Below are positions 61,608 to 64,000 of a DNA stretch of 64,000 nt, piece after piece. Location of the stretch: positions 1 to 64,000 of the forward strand of contig JODI01000020.1 in NCBI GenBank assembly GCA_000720805.1, in the 5' to 3' direction. The notes under the pieces were generated by a model. It was given only the letters and a program-made list of their open reading frames with translations. It was not told the DNA's origin and made no database searches. Numbering within the stretch: position 1 is the stretch's first letter; each line of letters opens with the position of its first letter. The DNA is from Streptomyces violaceoruber. Lineage in GTDB: Bacteria; Actinomycetota; Actinomycetes; Streptomycetales; Streptomycetaceae. The translations under genes and the position numbers were made by a program.

Positions 61608-62594
61608 TCAGACGTTCTGGCCGCTGCCGCCGCCCTTCGACACCTTGATGCCCTTGGTGATGTCGTCGAGGACGGACTCCGTCTGGTCGACGTCGACGCC
61701 GAAGCGGACGACGACCATCTGCTGGGGGTTCGCGGGGGAGGGGAAGGCCAGCGACTGGACGAGCCCGTCGGAGCCCTTGCTGGTGACCGCCTTCCAGCGC
61801 ACCAGGTAGCCCTTCTGCCCGGCCACGGTCACCGCCTGGGACTCCAGCACGTCGTGCGAGGTGATCTCGCCGTAGCCCTTGCCGTAGGACTGTGCGGCGT
61901 TGGCCGCGATGTCCGCCTTCGCCACCTCCTCGGCCGTGGTCCCCTTGGTCCCGAGCGCCAGCGCGGGAGTCGAGAACGCGCCACCCTTCGTGCACTTCTC
62001 GGTGGGCTCGCCGGGGCAGTCGTAGGAGTCGTTCGAGGAGACCTGCGCGCCGGCCGGGATCTGCTGGCCGTACCAGCCGTCCGGGATGGGCAGGCTGATC
62101 CCGTCGATCGCGTCGGTCACCGAACCGCTCTCGATCTTCGGCGCCTCGGACGGGCCGGGCGAGGGCGACCCGTCCGGATCCGGCGACCGGCCGCCCGGAC
62201 CGCCGGACCCGCCGCCGAACGGGCCGCCCCCGCCGTCCTGACCACCCGGTCCCGGCTGCGAGTCGGCCGTGTTGCTGCTGCCGTCACCGTTGGACAGCGC
62301 GTACACGCCCACGCCGATGCACGTGAGGACCACGACGGCGGCCCCCACGGCTATACCGGTGCGCAGCCCGCGCCGCGGACCGGCCGGCGGCCCCGCCGGA
62401 TACGCCGGATAGCCCGGATGCGCGGGATACGGTCCGGCGGCCGGCGGCTGCGTCGGGGGACCCCATGCGGCGGTCGATCCCGCGGGGCGGGTCTGGTCCG
62501 TCCACGCCTTACCGTCCCACCAGCGTTCGGTGGCGGGAGCGTCATCTGTCTGCCCGGGGTCGGGATACCAGCCGGGGGGAGTCACCTGCGTCAT
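61608..62594 (-). CDS. DUF2510-containing single-pass membrane protein
   Basis: GGTGGGGG precedes ATG 62594. The 328-residue protein has DUF2510 at residues about 7-35 (GWYPDPGQTDDAPATERWWDGKAWTDQTR), a Pro/Ala/Gly-rich linker, one membrane segment (GIAVGAAVVVLTCIGVGVYAL, about 79-99), a second Gly/Pro/Ser-rich linker and an extracellular domain of about 180 residues (GISLPIPDGWYGQQIPAGA to the end). The outer domain has two Cys residues that could pair. Function is unknown; such proteins may sense or bind envelope ligands. Confidence 0.8.
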   Translation of the reverse strand: MTQVTPPGWYPDPGQTDDAPATERWWDGKAWTDQTRPAGSTAAWGPPTQPPAAGPYPAHPGYPAYPAGPPAGPRRGLRTGIAVGAAVVVLTCIGVGVYALSNGDGSSNTADSQPGPGGQDGGGGPFGGGSGGPGGRSPDPDGSPSPGPSEAPKIESGSVTDAIDGISLPIPDGWYGQQIPAGAQVSSNDSYDCPGEPTEKCTKGGAFSTPALALGTKGTTAEEVAKADIAANAAQSYGKGYGEITSHDVLESQAVTVAGQKGYLVRWKAVTSKGSDGLVQSLAFPSPANPQQMVVVRFGVDVDQTESVLDDITKGIKVSKGGGSGQNV

Positions 62595-63082
62595 GCCCCC
62601 ACCGTATGAGCACTCGGTGAAAGAGACATGAGAGGGCCCCGGCCCGCCTGCCCCGACCCGCCCGTCCCGGCCAGAGCAGCACCGGCCGCCGCCCCTTCAC
62701 TCCGGGAGTCTTGAGCCGGGCACGCGCCCGCTCTCGGCCGGCGGGAGCGGGGGCCCGCGCCGGAGCCGGAGCCCCACCGCCCGCACCGGCGGTGCGGCCC
62801 GCGGCCGGAGCCCGCACCCGCGGCGCCCCTCGCCCGAGCGGCGGCGTCAGCGAGAACAGCACCTGTCTCCCTCTGGCGTGAAATGACCTCTCTCCCGCCG
62901 CCCAACACTTTCTGACGGACAGTCACGTCCGGTCGCCGCTGGTCGCGGGCATGACGCGTCGACCGTCGTACCGCACGTCACCCGTCAAGGCAACAGGTAC
63001 CGGGACGGCCCTCCGTGTCGGCAGTCGTACGGCTACTCTCGAGTTCTGTACGTCGTTCGGGCGACTATGGGGAGGTAGCGGG
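62595..63082. other. 488-nt intergenic region, promoter of two genes
   Basis: The stretch lies between divergent starts (62594 minus, 63083 plus). It is Arg/Gly/Pro-coding in several frames, a product of high GC, and none has a proper start or family. It must hold both promoters, but no clear boxes were identified by eye. Confidence 0.4.
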
Positions 63083-64000
63083 ATGACGGAGGTACGGCCC
63101 ACAGCGGCCGCCTCGGCCTCCCTGTGGGAGCGCGACGCCGAAGTCGACGACGTCGTACGGGCGATCGAGGCGCTGGGCGCGGACAGCTCCTCCTCGGGCA
63201 GCCTGCTGGTGATCCGGGGCGAGGCCGGCTTCGGCAAGACCGCGCTGCTCGCCGAGACCCGCCGCATCGCCGAACGACGGGGCTGCACGGTGTGGTCGGC
63301 CCGCGGCGGCCAGACCCTCAGGTCCGTCCCCTTCAACGTCGTACGGCAGTTGCTGCAGCCCGCGCTGGTGTCGCTGATGCCGGAGGAGGCCCGCGAGTAC
63401 CTCGGCGACTGGTACGACATCGCCGGTCCCGCCCTCGGCCTCACCGAGCCCGGCGAACGGCAGGCCGACCCGCAGGGCGTCACCGAGGGACTGGTCGCCG
63501 CGGTGCGCCGGCTGGCCCGGCGGGAGTGGCCGCTGGTGCTGCTGATCGACGACGCCCACTGGGCCGACCAGGAGACCCTGCGCTGGCTCGCGGCCTTCGC
63601 CGCACGCCTCGACGACCTGTCCGTGCTGGTCGTGGTGGCCCGCCGGCCCGGCGAGGTGAGCGGCGAGAGCGCCCGGCTCCTCGACGCGGTCGCCGCCACC
63701 GCGGGCGGCCCCGCCACCACCCTGAGCGCCCTCACCCCGCAGGGCACCGCCGGCCTCACCCGCGCCACCCTCGGCGAGCACGCCGACGCCCCGTTCTGCC
63801 GCGAGGTGTGGGCCGTCACCGACGGCAACCCGTACGAGACCGTGGAACTCCTCGCCAAGGTGCGCGACAGCGGACTGGAGCCCACCGAGAGCGCGGCCGG
63901 TGAACTGCGCGCCCTGAACCGCGCGGCCCGGGGCGGCGGCCTCGTCGCCCGCCTGGAGGAACTCGGCATCGACGCCACCCGGTTCGCCTGGGCGGCCGCC
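63083..64000 (+). CDS. ATP-binding LuxR-type (LAL) regulator, 5' part
   Basis: GGGGAGG precedes ATG 63083; the gene runs off the window after 306 codons. The visible part is an AAA/STAND ATPase domain: Walker A VIRGEAGFGKTALLAE (about residues 43-58), Walker B PLVLLIDDAHWADQETLRWL (about 149-168) and the sensor GRR-like ARRPGEVS. The strong similarity to the domain order of the regulator at 18856-21648 predicts a TPR middle and a C-terminal LuxR HTH, but that part is not in view, so the regulator class is inferred. Confidence 0.8.
   Translation, partial: MTEVRPTAAASASLWERDAEVDDVVRAIEALGADSSSSGSLLVIRGEAGFGKTALLAETRRIAERRGCTVWSARGGQTLRSVPFNVVRQLLQPALVSLMPEEAREYLGDWYDIAGPALGLTEPGERQADPQGVTEGLVAAVRRLARREWPLVLLIDDAHWADQETLRWLAAFAARLDDLSVLVVVARRPGEVSGESARLLDAVAATAGGPATTLSALTPQGTAGLTRATLGEHADAPFCREVWAVTDGNPYETVELLAKVRDSGLEPTESAAGELRALNRAARGGGLVARLEELGIDATRFAWAAA

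Noticed and set aside
63124-63903. 259-codon plus-strand frame inside the second LuxR-type gene
   Set aside because: Its translation is an Arg/Gly-rich shadow. The frame from ATG 63083 carries the Walker motifs and a strong ribosome site.

Overview
The window is very GC-rich, most genes use GTG/ATG starts with purine-rich ribosome sites, and an SsgA-like sporulation protein is present (15405-15866). Together with DUF2510 proteins, Tat-exported phospholipase C and numerous LuxR/TetR/MmyB-type regulators, this points to a Streptomyces or close relative. Positions 1-52,600 look like an accessory, chromosome-arm-like region: short operons separated by many decayed insertion sequences and gene fragments. 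From about 52,800 to the end the genes are intact and closely packed, as in a more conserved chromosomal stretch.

Left part (1-16 kb). A GNAT/CDGSH iron-sulfur pair and a MarR regulator precede a three-gene, translationally coupled operon (1450-4927): a response regulator fused through a glutaredoxin-like linker to a thioredoxin-reductase-like flavoenzyme, a soluble histidine kinase with a cyclic-nucleotide-type sensor domain, and a UBP-type zinc-finger protein. An NhaA antiporter fused to a DsbA-like domain follows. Then come a TetR regulator, a hemerythrin-domain protein, an IS5 relic, a RecQ-family helicase, a GFA-type enzyme, an IS110 relic, a GlxA-type regulator with a clear promoter, and the SsgA-like protein.

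Middle (16-52 kb). An apparently complete ISAs1-family element (16115-17451) is followed by a TraB/GumN-like membrane protein bounded by a second copy of the ISAs1 3' end, and by a large LuxR-type ATPase regulator. At 23-27.5 kb lies a minus-strand oxidoreductase/cyclase/hydrolase cluster with chimeric gene remains and two N-terminally truncated MmyB-type regulators that share a 124-bp repeat. Next are a LysR-controlled hydrolase-MFS pair, a 12-bp-pitch repeat array (32236-32360), a cupin/SnoaL/604-residue regulator operon, transposon graveyards at 36.3-37.1 and 40.3-40.8 kb, and redox genes paired with intact MmyB-type regulators (40.9-45.8 kb). At 46.5-48.8 kb is a P-loop/32-residue-repeat protein whose HTH domain is split off by a frameshift and a stop codon, with two small divergent ORFs. 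An ECF sigma factor whose N-terminus abuts an IS5 relic follows.

Right part (52.8-64 kb). Dihydrolipoyl dehydrogenase, an MHS-family MFS transporter, phosphocholine-type phospholipase C, a scramblase-like DUF2510 protein, a DMT transporter overlapping a PAP2-type phosphatase, a divergent TetR regulator with a very long perfect inverted repeat in the shared promoter region, another DUF2510 protein, and the start of a second large LuxR-type ATPase regulator. Several right-end genes act on lipids or membranes (phospholipase C, scramblase-like, PAP2).
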